The notes under the pieces are model-generated. The model was not told where the DNA came from. It was given only the letters and a program-made list of their open reading frames with translations, and ran no database searches. DNA of 64,000 bases from Paraburkholderia elongata (GTDB lineage: Bacteria > Pseudomonadota > Gammaproteobacteria > Burkholderiales > Burkholderiaceae): assembly GCF_013177735.1 (NCBI RefSeq), contig NZ_WOEZ01000027.1, positions 1 through 64,000 of the forward strand. Reading direction: 5' to 3'. Shown here piece after piece: positions 8,968-18,439 of the stretch. The first letter of the stretch is position 1, and each line of letters opens with the position of its first letter. Position numbers and translations under genes: made by a program.

Positions 8968-10945
8968 CGATACGTAAGGGCGAGGCATATGGTCTTGTTG
9001 GGGAGTCTGGATGCGGCAAATCGACTGCTGCGCTGGCTGCGGTTCGATATCTGCCGCGCAACGGGGTCGTCAACGCTGGGCGTGTGATGCTCAACGGGAC
9101 CGACGTGCTCCGTGCCGATGCAGCGGCGTTGCAGGACTTGAGACAGCACGCTGTCTCAATGGTTTACCAGGATCCGGGCCGCGCGTTGAACCCTGCTATC
9201 AAGGTTGGGCGACTTCTCAGCGAAGTGTTCGAAGTCACAGGGGTAGGCCGCAGACAGGCGAAGGAACGTGCGCTTTCGATGCTGGAAAGAGTGCAGATCG
9301 CTATGCCGTCACGCGTCATGGATGCCTATCCGCATCAACTCTCCGGAGGGATGCAACAACGGGTGATTATTGCAATGGCTCTGGCGAAGGAGCCGTCGCT
9401 GCTAGTCCTCGACGAACCGACAACCGGACTCGACGCAACAGTCGAGGCTGGTGTAATCGATCTGATCGCTCACCTTCGGCAGGAGTTCGGTACATCCGTC
9501 CTGTTCATCAGCCACAATCTCGCCGTCGTCGCACGGTTGTGCGACCGCGTCGGAGTTCTGTACGCAGGAACGCTCGTTGAAGAAGGGCCGGCTCGGGATG
9601 TGCTGGATAGTCCGCACCATCCCTACACGGTTGGGTTATTGCGATGCCTGCCTCGTGCTGACTTCCGCAAGGGCCGCAACCGGCTTGAAACAATTCAGGG
9701 CTTCCTGCCGCCCATAGGCGCCGCTTTGCCAGGTTGTGTATTCGCTGATCGCTGCGCGCTCGCCGACGAACGCTGCCGGACCACACCGCCGGAGATGGTT
9801 TTCCGGGACGCTACACCCACTGGGGCAGGCGCTGGTCGAGGAAGCCGTTGCTACTACGTCGAACGCGCCGCCTCAATGTTGTTGAAGCCGCCGGTGGCGG
9901 GCCCCGGACCAACGGAAATTGATCGCAGCGGACCGCCGGTGCTGCGCGCGATTAACCTCTCAAAGACTTTTGTGACGGGGGGCATCGCGTCAATGCGCTT
10001 GACAATGTGTCGTTCGATTTGTGGCCTGGCGAAACGCTTGGACTGGTGGGTGAATCGGGTAGTGGCAAATCGACACTTGCCAAGTCGATGGTTGGCCTGT
10101 CGTCCTTCGATGATCGAAGCGAACTGCAGTTGCGAGGCGAGCCACTCGTTTGTCCTACACGAAAGCGTCGCCGCGACCAGATCAAGGCCGTGCAGATGGT
10201 GTTCCAGAATCCGGCCTCCGCATTGAATCGCTCGCATAGCGTGCACGGTATGGTCGGACGCGCACTGGGGCGTCTGGCGGGGCTCAAAGGCAGTGCGCGC
10301 GAGCGCCGCTTCACCGAGCTTGCCGAAGGGGTGCGGCTGGGCGAGAGGCATTTTTTTGCGCGACCCTCCCAGCTCTCGGGGGGACTCAAGCAGCGGGTAG
10401 CGATTGCGCGCGCGTTCGCAGGGAACCCCGACCTCGTCGTTTGCGATGAACCGACGTCGGCGTTGGATGTCTCGGTGCAGGCGGCCATCCTGAATCTACT
10501 TGTCGATTTGCAAGCAGAGCGCCGCGTCAGCTATCTCTTCATCTCGCATGATCTCAACGTGGTGCGTTACCTGTCGGACCGGATAGCAGTGATGTATCGC
10601 GGAACGCTGGTTCAGATTGGTCCGAGCGAAGCACTCTTCTCCGAATATCAGCACCCGTACACGGAGATGCTGCTCGCGGCGATGCCGAACATCGAAGATA
10701 GAGATCGATCCTGCGGTGGTAGCCGGACAACGGCCGAATCGCGTACTACCGTGCTCCACACGTCCGGTTGCATCTTTCAGGCTGTATGCCCGCGCAAACT
10801 CGGTGAGGTATGCGAGATGGTTCGGCCGCCGGAACGCGTTGCGAGTGACTACCACACGATCCTGTGTCATCTACCTCTCGAGAAATTGCGAACAAGGCCC
10901 TATGCGGTTGACGTTCACCCGGAGTTGACTAGTTTGGGTTCGTAG
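8856..10945 (+). pseudogene. Fused double ABC ATPase (DppD-DppF type), start codon lost and frameshifted in a G6 run
   Basis: Two ABC domains are encoded head to tail without an intervening start. Domain 1 has Walker A GESGCGKST, signature LSGGMQQRVIIAMAL, Walker B LLVLDEPTTGLD and the oligopeptide C-terminal region (HPYTVGLLRCLP). Domain 2 has GESGSGKST, LSGGLKQRVAIARAF and VCDEPTSALD. The frame shifts in the G run at 9977-9982; adding one G joins the halves into one protein of about 695 residues, like GsiA/YejF-type fusions. Upstream, the expected ATG is ACG at 8856; the first conventional in-frame start is GTG at 8913, which would remove about 19 residues of the first domain's leading strand. 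Either the gene is decaying or the assembly has errors here. Confidence 0.8.
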
Positions 10946-10998
10946 TTTTCGTCCTGTGTTCTTTATGGATCTGCTTGTTCTCAAGGAGCTTGTTTACC

Positions 10999-11400
10999 GT
11001 GCGTTCATACGAATGTGATAGCCCGGCGGCGATGGCTCGAATTGTCATTATCTCGATGCTAGCCGACGCCGAGTTTGGAGCGGAGGAAGTCACTGCTATT
11101 GCGCGAGTCACGATCGCCCCCTCGCTCGGTCTAAGCGGCGATGAGTTTGCGGTGACGGTACAAGCGGTGCGCGAGGATCTTTCTTCTGGCATCGACTTCG
11201 ATTGGGGAGACGTTCGCCCCCTCGATCCTGAACTGATTAATCGACTTGCCGGCGAGGTACACGATGCGGATCTTCGCATGAAGGTGAGGAATTTGTGTAA
11301 CGTCGCGCTTCACATGGAGAACGATGTTCTGAAGGGCGACGCGCCGGTCGTACGCGCTCTTTCCACGGTTTGGAAGTTGCTGCCGCTACGAACACAGTGA
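10999..11400 (+). CDS. TerB-like small protein of unknown function
   Basis: 133 residues from the GTG at 10999, chosen because AAGGAG lies 10 bases upstream; a TTG at 10975 is in frame but has no ribosome site. The sequence resembles the TerB-like helical family, with a stretch of the form ADAEFGAEEVTAI that recalls its acidic helix-helix motif. No signal peptide or membrane segment is seen. It follows the ABC transporter genes by about 50 bp but may be independent. The molecular function of these proteins is unclear, and the assignment rests on overall resemblance only. Confidence 0.55.
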   Translation: MRSYECDSPAAMARIVIISMLADAEFGAEEVTAIARVTIAPSLGLSGDEFAVTVQAVREDLSSGIDFDWGDVRPLDPELINRLAGEVHDADLRMKVRNLCNVALHMENDVLKGDAPVVRALSTVWKLLPLRTQ

Positions 11401-11504
11401 ATCTCCAATTCTTGTCGGCAATCCGTGTCAAATCTTTGCCGAGAGTTTGGCCGGCTTAGAGTTGTGACTCATTGATTGAATTGACATTGCTCAGGATATT
11501 TTTT

Positions 11505-12611
11505 ATGAAAACCAAAGCAGCAATCGCCTGGAAAGCCGGCGCCCCGTTGACGATCGAAGAAGTGGATCTGGAAGGCCCGCGCGCCGGTGAAGTGCTGATC
11601 GAAGTAAAGGCGACGGGCATCTGTCACACCGACTACTACACGCTCTCGGGCGCCGACCCGGAAGGCCTCTTCCCGGCGATTCTCGGTCACGAAGGCGCGG
11701 GCGTGATCGTCGATGTCGGCCCGGGTGTCGGCACGCTGAAGAAGGGCGATCACGTGATTCCGCTCTACACGCCGGAATGCCGCCAGTGCAAATTCTGCCT
11801 GTCGCGCAAGACCAATCTCTGCCAGGCGATCCGCGCGACGCAGGGCAAGGGTTTGATGCCTGATGCAACGTCGCGTTTCTCTCTGGATGGCAAGCCGCTG
11901 TTTCACTACATGGGCACGTCGACGTTTTCGAACTACATCGTGGTGCCCGAAATCGCGGTCGCGAAGGTGCGTGAAGACGCGCCGTTCGACAAGATCTGCT
12001 ACATCGGCTGCGGCGTGACGACGGGCGTCGGCGCGGTCGTGTATTCGGCGAAAGTGGAAGCGGGCGCGAACGTGGTGGTGTTCGGTCTCGGCGGCATCGG
12101 CCTGAATGTGATCCAGGGCGCGAAGATGGTCGGCGCGGACAGGATCATCGGCGTCGACATCAATCCGGGCCGCGTCGAACTCGCAAAGAAGTTCGGCATG
12201 ACGCACTTCATCAACCCGAACGAAGTCGAAAACGTGGTTGACCACATCGTGCAACTCACCGATGGCGGCGCGGACTATTCGTTCGAGTGCATCGGCAACA
12301 CCAGGGTAATGCGCCAGGCGCTGGAGTGCACGCACAAGGGCTGGGGGCAGTCGTTCATCATCGGCGTGGCGGCAGCGGGCGAGGAGATCAGCACGCGTCC
12401 GTTCCAGCTGGTGACGGGCCGCGAGTGGAAAGGCTCGGCATTCGGCGGCGCACGCGGCCGCACGGACGTGCCGAAGATCGTCGACTGGTACATGGAAGGC
12501 AAGATCAACATCGACGACCTGATCACGCACCGTCTGCCGCTTGAGCGCATCAACGAAGGCTTCGATCTGATGAAGAAGGGCGAGTCGATCCGCTCGGTCG
12601 TGCTGTACTAA
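11505..12611 (+). CDS. frmA: S-(hydroxymethyl)glutathione dehydrogenase / class III alcohol dehydrogenase
   Basis: 368 residues, the family length. It oxidises the formaldehyde-glutathione adduct to S-formylglutathione with NAD. Visible are the catalytic-zinc region [26 protein letters not shown], the structural-zinc cysteines in [17 protein letters not shown], and the Rossmann motif [10 protein letters not shown]. The ATG at 11505 gives the classic MKTKAAIAW start. The S-formylglutathione hydrolase gene follows 35 bp downstream, completing the detoxification pair. Formaldehyde could come from demethylation in the catabolic island, but this pair is also widespread in the core genome. Confidence 0.95.
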   Translation: MKTKAAIAWKAGAPLTIEEVDLEGPRAGEVLIEVKATGICHTDYYTLSGADPEGLFPAILGHEGAGVIVDVGPGVGTLKKGDHVIPLYTPECRQCKFCLSRKTNLCQAIRATQGKGLMPDATSRFSLDGKPLFHYMGTSTFSNYIVVPEIAVAKVREDAPFDKICYIGCGVTTGVGAVVYSAKVEAGANVVVFGLGGIGLNVIQGAKMVGADRIIGVDINPGRVELAKKFGMTHFINPNEVENVVDHIVQLTDGGADYSFECIGNTRVMRQALECTHKGWGQSFIIGVAAAGEEISTRPFQLVTGREWKGSAFGGARGRTDVPKIVDWYMEGKINIDDLITHRLPLERINEGFDLMKKGESIRSVVLY

Positions 12612-12646
12612 TACGGCACTGGGCTAAGACAGAAAGGAGCCTCGCG

Positions 12647-13495
12647 ATGCTTGAACTCTTGTCGTCGCATGCCTGCCATGGCGGCGAGCAGCGGATCTAC
12701 CGGCATGACTCGCAGACCATCGGTCTGCCGATGCGCTTCTCGGTGTATCTGCCGCCGCAGGCCTTGCAGACCAATGCGAATGTGCCCGCGCTGTTCTATC
12801 TCGCGGGTCTGACCTGTACGGAAGAAACCTTTCCGGTCAAGGCGGGCGCACAGCGCTTCGCGGCACAGCACGGCATCGCGCTGATCGCGCCGGACACCAG
12901 TCCGCGCGGTGCGGGCGTGCCGGGCGAAAGCGCGGCGTGGGACTTCGGTGTGGGGGCGGGCTTTTACGTCAACGCGACGCAGCAGCCGTGGGCAAAGCAC
13001 TATCGGATGTACTCGTATGTGCGCGATGAACTGCGCGAAACAGTGCTCGCGAATCTGCCGGTGGACGGTGCGCGTCTGGGCATCTTCGGGCATTCGATGG
13101 GGGGACATGGCGCGTTGATGCTGGCGCTGCGCAACCCCGGGATCTATCGGTCGGTGTCGGCGTTCGCACCGATTGCCGCGCCTTCACAGTGTCCGTGGGG
13201 CGTGAAGGCGTTCAGCGGGTATCTGGGCGAAGATCGTGAAGCGTGGCGGCAGTACGACTCGAGCGAGCTGGTCGCCCACGCAAAGCGCAAGTTCGCTGAG
13301 GGGATTCTGGTCGATCAGGGGCTGGCGGATCAGTTCCTCGCGGAGCAGTTGAACCCGGATGTGTTCGAAGCCGCCTGCAAGGCCGCGGGACAGCCGCTGA
13401 CGTTGCGTCGACATGTAGGCTACGACCACGGGTATTACTTCATCTCAACTTTCATCGAGGATCACATCGGGTTTCATGCCGAACTTCTGCGATGA
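12647..13495 (+). CDS. fghA: S-formylglutathione hydrolase
   Basis: 282 residues, esterase-D type alpha/beta hydrolase. The nucleophile elbow GHSMGGHGALM is near residue 146, the oxyanion region LFYLAGLTCTEETF near residue 50, and the catalytic His in DHGYYFISTFIEDH near the C-terminus. It releases formate and glutathione from the FrmA product. AAAGGAG precedes the ATG at good spacing, and the gene is in operon with frmA. Confidence 0.95.
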   Translation: MLELLSSHACHGGEQRIYRHDSQTIGLPMRFSVYLPPQALQTNANVPALFYLAGLTCTEETFPVKAGAQRFAAQHGIALIAPDTSPRGAGVPGESAAWDFGVGAGFYVNATQQPWAKHYRMYSYVRDELRETVLANLPVDGARLGIFGHSMGGHGALMLALRNPGIYRSVSAFAPIAAPSQCPWGVKAFSGYLGEDREAWRQYDSSELVAHAKRKFAEGILVDQGLADQFLAEQLNPDVFEAACKAAGQPLTLRRHVGYDHGYYFISTFIEDHIGFHAELLR

Positions 13496-13547
13496 GCGAA
13501 TGGATCACCTCGAAACTTCAGGTTGCTGTTAAACAAAGGAGCTTCAC

Positions 13548-14143
13548 ATGATCCGACTGTACGACTTTGAGCTGTCCGGTAGCTGCTACAAGATTCGGCT
13601 TTTCCTCAACATCCTCGGGGTAGAGTACGAAAAGCAGCCGGTCGACTTCGTCAGCAAAGAGCACAAGAACGAGAGCTATCTCAAACTGAATCCCTTTGGC
13701 GAAATTCCAATCCTGGAGGACGAAGACCTGCGTTTGCGTGACGCACAGGCCATCCTCATCTACCTGGCGAAGAAATATGACGGCAGTGGCCAGTGGTTTC
13801 CAGAGGATGCGGCAAGTGCTGGCCGCGTAGCGCAGTGGCTGGCAACGGGCGGCGGAGAAATTATGAATTCTGCTGGTGCGCGACTCGTCAAGATACTTAA
13901 TATCCGTTGGATCTGGAAAAGCTCCAAGCCGGCGCCGAACGCGTCTTTGGCATCTTGAATGATCATCTGGCGGATAGGGAATGGCTGGAACTTGGCCATC
14001 CGACCATCGCGGATATTGCCTGTTTTCCATACACGGCTTTGGCTGGTGAGGGCGGTATCGACCTTTCGCTCTACCCAAACGTACTGAGTTGGATCGAGCG
14101 TGTTAAGGCTCTTCCGCAGTTTATCTCCATGCCCGGCATCTAA
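13548..14143 (+). pseudogene. Glutathione S-transferase, frameshifted
   Basis: The N-terminal thioredoxin-like domain is intact (MIRLYDFELSGSCYKIRLFLN, then FGEIPILEDEDLRLRDAQAILIYLA with the glutathione-contacting cis-Pro and Glu/Asp-Ala/Ser region). The helical C-terminal domain starts in the same frame, then changes frame near 13900. Inserting one base after the AA at 13899-13900 converts ILNIRW into a normal ILNYPLDLEKLQ continuation, and the rest (residues DLEKLQAGAERVFG to SMPGI) reads through to 14143. The repaired protein would be about 198 residues. It sits 52 bp after fghA. A sequencing error is possible, but three neighbouring genes show similar single-base lesions. Confidence 0.8.
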
Positions 14144-14738
14144 ATTCTAGCGATCAGTCCGTTCGCGCAGGCCGGGAAGCTAACGGTCTCTCTTGTTGCT
14201 CCTGTTTCAACGAATCTCTCAAGATATTCGATAGGCGTAACGCCGCAGCGCGCGGCCGCCACTTTCATTTGAGGTTGGCTATTTTAGTCGATTCCCCGAA
14301 AACTGGAAATTCGCCGCTCCCTCGTGGTGAATTGCAGGTGCGTGACAATCAGCAGCGCACGCGTTTCCTGCTTGTTTGGAGCAATTCTGACGACGAGCCG
14401 GCCGTGCTTGCAACGAGTCAAACCTTCCACACGATCCGCTCGGCGATCGCTGAAGGTGTTGCCCGCTTTGGCTCTATCCCGGTGCGACGCAAACTTCCAT
14501 TGTCTGGCGTGCAGTGTCGCAAATGAGCTCAGGTCGACGACATAATCGCAGACGGTATGTATTTCACCGTATCCCCGGCGGCCATGATTTCCTTTCGTTA
14601 GGGTTTTACTCGGACTCGCAAAACGACTTGCCGCTACCGCAGAAAGCGGCAAGGCCTCGCGTGGTAAATGCCGACGCCGCTCTCCTGACTCACGCGCAAC
14701 AGGTATCGTAGCCGGTATTGAGGTGGGCGATGAACCGC
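14144..14738. other. Gap with no supportable gene
   Basis: Several open frames occur on both strands, but none has a recognisable domain, convincing ribosome site or codon pattern. The only structure I can point to is the hairpin at 14627-14653, which probably terminates the minus-strand gene to its right. Confidence 0.5.
14627..14653 (-). terminator. Candidate rho-independent terminator for the minus-strand gene
   Basis: A perfect 9-bp stem, CTTGCCGCT / AGCGGCAAG, with a 9-nt loop. Read on the minus strand it is followed by GTCGTTTTG, a short U-rich run. It lies about 85 bp downstream of the stop of the gene at 14739-14987. Confidence 0.5.
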
Positions 14739-14987
14739 TCACGCCGCAAGCCGGCAAGCACGCATCGCTGGCATGTTCGTGTTTGGTGGGAAAACGTTCC
14801 ACGATCCGTCATCGTGTCGGAAGAAGACGATGGCCAGATATCCTTGGGGTCCAAATGTACCAACGCGCACGTAGCGCCTGCGATCCGATGGAGTGCGGCT
14901 GCATTCCATCACGCGCACTGTCATTGCCGAATCGGTCCAAAACCACTTTTCAACCAATACGCGCAGGGACCTCTCACCGGTATGCAT
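14739..14987 (-). CDS. Small conserved-looking hypothetical protein
   Basis: 82 residues. GAAGGAG stands 6 bases before the ATG at 14987, which decides the start over an in-frame ATG 15 bases upstream. The protein is basic and compact (SLRVLVEKWFWTDSAMTVRV, then SDRRRYVRVGTF, GYLAIVFFRHDDGSWNVFPP), with an alternating beta-strand look and no membrane segment or signal peptide. I do not recognise a named family; similar short proteins seem familiar from Burkholderiaceae genomes, but I cannot confirm that. A hairpin with a short U-run follows on the same strand. Confidence 0.55.
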   Translation of the reverse strand: MHTGERSLRVLVEKWFWTDSAMTVRVMECSRTPSDRRRYVRVGTFGPQGYLAIVFFRHDDGSWNVFPPNTNMPAMRACRLAA

Positions 14988-14998
14988 GTCGTTCTCCT

Positions 14999-15238
14999 TC
15001 AACCAATTTCGTCTCTCGCTGCACGCCTCATCAGCGTGGTCATGCCATCGAAGGATCGGTCAGGCTCGCGGATTGGCTGGGGAGACCATTGCAGGTGGTC
15101 GCTGGCGAACCGGTAGAGACTCGCTGAAAAGTGCGACTGCTCTTCTGTCAGACAATCGGATTCAATGAGTTCTGGAAACTCGCCGAAGCGGGCCGATCCT
15201 GTCTCCTGTTTGCATAGTTCTGCGTTGCCGCAGGCCAC
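14999..15238 (-). CDS. Possible small hypothetical protein upstream of 14739-14987
   Basis: 79 codons, ending 11 bases before the start of the next minus-strand gene, so the two could be one transcript. The product is acidic in the middle (ELIESDCLTEEQSHFSASLY) and basic at the end. No family is recognised, and no clear ribosome site precedes the ATG. It could equally be leader sequence. Confidence 0.25.
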   Translation of the reverse strand: MACGNAELCKQETGSARFGEFPELIESDCLTEEQSHFSASLYRFASDHLQWSPQPIREPDRSFDGMTTLMRRAARDEIG

Positions 15239-15315
15239 CGGTCTGTGTTACGTCAGGCGTCGCGATGTTCGTATATGAACTCATCGCTCATTACTATCCT
15301 AGTTCGAGGGCTGCA

Positions 15316-15340
15316 ATAATGCAACTATTTGTTGCATTAT
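15316..15340. promoter_or_regulatory. Perfect 9-bp palindrome between divergent genes
   Basis: ATAATGCAA-N7-TTGCATTAT, a perfect inverted repeat in an AT-rich pocket. It lies between the small minus-strand genes and the LysR gene starting at 15502. The symmetry and spacing fit a dimeric repressor or LysR site. It may control either direction. Confidence 0.5.
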
Positions 15341-15501
15341 ATGGGTGCGCTCGCTGGGAGAGATGGCTCATCCCGGCAGACGTTGAAGCGTCGTTGTCCG
15401 AGCGGGGCATCTGCCGGTGCCACGACACAATCGCACCTCGCCGCGAAACCGCAAAAGCGATATTCTTTCGTCAACTCCCCATATCGACTCGATATCGCGC
15501 C

Positions 15502-16401
15502 ATGGAATTGCGTCACCTCCGGCATTTCGTCGCGGTCGCCGAGACCCAGCATTTTGGTCGCGCGGCAGCACGGCTTGGCATGGCCCAGCCGCCGCTCAGC
15601 CAGTCCATCATGCGTCTGGAGGAATCGCTCGGCATCAAATTGCTCGAGCGTACGCCACGCGGGGTCTCGCTGACCGCCGCTGGCGCGGCGTTGATGGCAG
15701 AGGCGAAGCCGCTGCTGGCCCAGGCGGATCTGGCCGAGCGAAGGGTACGTCAGGCGGCGGATGAACTGGCCAGCCTCAGTATCGCGTTCGTGCCGATGTG
15801 TGCGATGCGCATCATGCCGCTCGCCATGCACGCGCTTCACAAGCAGTGGCCCGGCGTCGATGTCCGTCTGCTCGAGCGGGGCAGCGCGCTGACCGCGGCC
15901 AGTGTGAAGAATGGGAGCATTGATCTTGGCGTCGTGGTTACCAGCGTCGCCCAGGTCGCGGAACTGGAAAGCGTCGTCATCGAACGTTTAGGCATGGTCG
16001 CCGCCGTGCCCGCGAACTGGCCGCTCGCACAGCAGACCCGAGTCAGCCTGACGGATCTCGCTGCGTATCCACTCATCATGTTTCCGCAGCAGATCTCCCA
16101 GCCCGTGTTCGCCGCGCTCGAGGCTGCCCGGCGCGATGCCGACGTGTCCCCCAAAGTCACGCAGCAAGCCCGTCATCCTTACACGATGCTCAATCTCGTG
16201 GCGAATGAGCTCGGCGTCGGGCTGATGCTGGATTCGGCGAGGCATCTCCCAGTGCAGGGCGTGACCTTCGTCGATATCGAAGATCTATCGCCGACATTCA
16301 GTACTGAAGTTTCTCTGATCTGGACCGATCGTCCGCATAAACCCTATCATCGCGCGATGCTCGATATCATTCGCGATCTGTCGGACACCGCGCAACCGTG
16401 A
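15502..16401 (+). CDS. LysR-family transcriptional regulator
   Basis: 299 residues, start at ATG 15502 because the N-terminus MELRHLRHFVAVAETQHFG is the conserved LysR beginning; the open frame upstream is unrelated. The winged helix is FGRAAARLGMAQPPLSQSIMRLEESLG with LLERTPRGVSLTAAG. The effector domain resembles the CbnR/CatR/BenM group in layout, which often senses aromatic or cyclic acids. It sits just before the catabolic island. An immediate hairpin after the stop separates it from the SDR gene downstream. Confidence 0.9.
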   Translation: MELRHLRHFVAVAETQHFGRAAARLGMAQPPLSQSIMRLEESLGIKLLERTPRGVSLTAAGAALMAEAKPLLAQADLAERRVRQAADELASLSIAFVPMCAMRIMPLAMHALHKQWPGVDVRLLERGSALTAASVKNGSIDLGVVVTSVAQVAELESVVIERLGMVAAVPANWPLAQQTRVSLTDLAAYPLIMFPQQISQPVFAALEAARRDADVSPKVTQQARHPYTMLNLVANELGVGLMLDSARHLPVQGVTFVDIEDLSPTFSTEVSLIWTDRPHKPYHRAMLDIIRDLSDTAQP

Positions 16402-16429
16402 GCGGTTCGTCCGGACCGAACGAACCGCT
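16401..16429 (+). terminator. Hairpin directly after the LysR gene
   Basis: A perfect 10-bp stem, AGCGGTTCGT / ACGAACCGCT, with a 9-nt loop begins at the last base of the stop codon. There is no U tract, so it may terminate poorly or protect the 3' end. Confidence 0.4.
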
Positions 16430-16619
16430 GCCGATATACGGTTCTAGTCGCCACCGGGACCGTGCATAGCGCAAGCATCGGGTTGCGCCTTGTCCACGCT
16501 GCATCGACTCGCGGGCTCCCTTCCTCCCCTGGGTCGGGTACAGGCGACATATCCCAGACCTGTGCATCCAGGCCGGGCCAACTCATGCCCGTCGTGCGCC
16601 CACCGGGATTTCCTCTGTA

Positions 16620-16663
16620 TTGACAACATCGAATGAGGCGTTTACTTTCGTGAATGACGTTCA
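16620..16663 (+). promoter_or_regulatory. Promoter with island operator, upstream of SDR gene
   Basis: TTGACA (16620-16625), 17-nt spacer, TACTTT (16643-16648), 2-nt gap, then the 13-bp operator TGAATGACGTTCA (16651-16663). The outer bases extend the symmetry to GTGAA...TTCAC. The operator would cover the transcription start, fitting repression. It drives the SDR at 16702. Confidence 0.65.
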
Positions 16664-16701
16664 CAAAATAACCGTTCGCGTTGCGGGCAATAGGAGGAGC
16701 A

Positions 16702-17490
16702 GTGAATACATTGAATGTGGCGAGCCTGTTTAATCTGGACGGGCGAGTTGCGCTGGTGACCGGAGCAGGGTCTGGTATCGGGCGAGAAACGGCGCTGTTG
16801 CTGGCGTCGGCAGGCGCGCTCGTCGTCGCGGCTGATCTGAATGAAGAAGGGGCTCAGCAAACGGTCGGGCAGATCGAAAAGGCATCGGGTAAGGCGATCG
16901 CGGTGGGCGTCGATATCGGTGACGAAGTGTCGATCGTTGCGATGTTCGAGACAGTGCACGCTAGACTCGGCCGGCTCGACGTGCTGGTGAACAACGCGGG
17001 AATCTATCCGAAGACGAGCTTCGTCGATACGTCGGCGGAGAAATGGGACCGGGTATTGCGGGTCAATCTGCGTGGAACGTTCCTGTGCATGCGCGAGGCT
17101 GTCAAGCGGATGCGGGCAGGCAAGGCTGGCGGTTCGATCATCAATATTTCTTCGGTCGCCTCTCTGCAGCCAGTGATTTTTGACAATGGCGATTACGGCG
17201 CGTCAAAGGCCGGAGTGAACAATCTGACGAAGGTCGCCGCGCTCGAATTCGCGGCGGACCGGATCCGTGTCAATGCCGTGCTTCCGGGCGGCGTTGCAAC
17301 CGAAGGCGCCGCGGCATCGACGAAAGTGCATCAGGCACACGGGCCGATCACGCAACCGGGGCGCATGCCCTTGGGCCGCATTGGCGTGGCCGCTGACATC
17401 GCAAGCGCCGTGCTGTTCTTCGCGTCTCCTGCTGCCGATTATGTCACCGGGCAGTTGCTCGCCGTCGACGGAGGGTTCCAGGTCTCCTGA
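16702..17490 (+). CDS. Short-chain dehydrogenase/reductase
   Basis: 262 residues from the GTG at 16702, selected because AGGAGG lies 4 bases upstream. The classical SDR features are all present: cofactor motif TGAGSGIG near residue 21, NNAG at about 100, catalytic Ser in IINISSVAS and Tyr-Lys in YGASKAG. The Asp after the second strand (VVAADLN) favours NAD over NADP. It probably oxidises a ring or side-chain hydroxyl in the island's pathway, since its promoter carries the shared operator. The exact substrate cannot be deduced. A good terminator follows. Confidence 0.88.
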   Translation: MNTLNVASLFNLDGRVALVTGAGSGIGRETALLLASAGALVVAADLNEEGAQQTVGQIEKASGKAIAVGVDIGDEVSIVAMFETVHARLGRLDVLVNNAGIYPKTSFVDTSAEKWDRVLRVNLRGTFLCMREAVKRMRAGKAGGSIINISSVASLQPVIFDNGDYGASKAGVNNLTKVAALEFAADRIRVNAVLPGGVATEGAAASTKVHQAHGPITQPGRMPLGRIGVAADIASAVLFFASPAADYVTGQLLAVDGGFQVS

Positions 17491-17588
17491 AAGATGCCGG
17501 AATAACCGGCCACGCCTGCCGCGATAGGCCGGGCGACGTTATTCGTGTGGTGAACAGCATGTGAAGCCTATGCATGGTGTCCGTTCGT

Positions 17589-17623
17589 CCCCGGAACCGG
17601 TAGTACGGTGCCGGGGATTTTTT
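17589..17623 (+). terminator. Rho-independent terminator after SDR
   Basis: An 11-bp stem with one mismatch, CCCCGGAACCG / CGGTGCCGGGG, 6-nt loop, followed by ATTTTTT. It lies 99 bp after the SDR stop and makes that gene a single-gene transcript. Confidence 0.75.
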
Positions 17624-18123
17624 ATGTGCCAACGTGGTGCGAATATCGTTGCGCTGTCTCTGAGGGCGCGGCGTCCAGCATCGACGTGAGATGCATCCTG
17701 GTCCGCGCCGGAGCGGGGGCTGAGGTGGTTTTTGCGCGCGTGGCGGCACTCAAACAGGTAGTGAAAACACTGACGCGAATAATTGAACGGATAGTTGCAT
17801 ATCAGAACGTCCTCGCCTACGATGAACGTCAAGAGGTGCCTCATGAGCATCCACCAGGCCCCGCCCGATTGGAGACAAACGATGTATCTCCTGTATAGCG
17901 ATTTATGCGGCTCGCTCGCCGATTACTCGCTTCATTCTGAAGCCCAGTGTGTCGACGCGGGGCCACCATGCGAAGACGTTTGCAAGGCGAGTCCCACAAC
18001 CGCAGTCGCTGCACCCTCGCGATTGACCTCGCTGATTCGCAAGGTCAGCGTGCTTCGCTTGCGAAGCAGGCAACTCAATGGCGGCACGTTGAGTCCAGCA
18101 GAGACCCTCGGAGGAGAACACCC
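17624..18123. other. Gap with no supportable gene
   Basis: Overlapping open frames are present, but none shows a recognisable domain or a convincing ribosome site. The last 15 bases hold the GGAGGAG that serves the membrane protein at 18124. Confidence 0.5.
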
Positions 18124-18429
18124 ATGACTCGCCTTACACACAAATTTTCCAGTGACGAGCGGCGTGTGATGTTCCCGCTCCTACTCCTGTCTATCGTCGC
18201 GGCAGCCGTCTATCTGCTGATACGCGACTGGCGGATGGAGGAACTCGGCCGCTCGGCGATCTTCGACGTTGCCATGGCTTTCGTCGTGCTGGGCGGTGCG
18301 GCGTTCTTCGGTGTGATCAGTTGCCTCGTGCGACGCGGGCAGCGTGCTGAAGACAGCCAGAACGAGGGATATTGCTTTCTCGGTGCGCTGATCGGCGCAG
18401 CCGTATTCTTCATCGCGGTGCTCAGTTGA
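18124..18429 (+). CDS. Small three-helix inner-membrane protein
   Basis: 101 residues. GGAGGAG stands about 7 bases before the ATG at 18124. Three hydrophobic segments are visible: VMFPLLLLSIVAAAVYLLI (about 15-33), a long one containing VAMAFVVLGGAAFFGVISCLV (about 48-68) and the C-terminal FLGALIGAAVFFIAVLS. The short loops are charged. No family is recognised and no partner gene is evident, since it stands alone between a terminator and a decayed gene. Confidence 0.55.
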   Translation: MTRLTHKFSSDERRVMFPLLLLSIVAAAVYLLIRDWRMEELGRSAIFDVAMAFVVLGGAAFFGVISCLVRRGQRAEDSQNEGYCFLGALIGAAVFFIAVLS

Positions 18430-18439
18430 GCGCGGGACC

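Noticed and set aside
11469..12530. A 353-codon minus-strand open frame opposite frmA
   Set aside because: His/Arg/Asp-rich antisense shadow of a highly conserved gene.
14284..14802. A 172-codon minus-strand open frame in the sparse region
   Set aside because: No domain, no ribosome site, and it overlaps the better-supported small gene at 14739-14987.
17608..17898. A 96-codon plus-strand frame after the SDR terminator
   Set aside because: It begins inside the terminator stem, has no ribosome site and shows no protein family.
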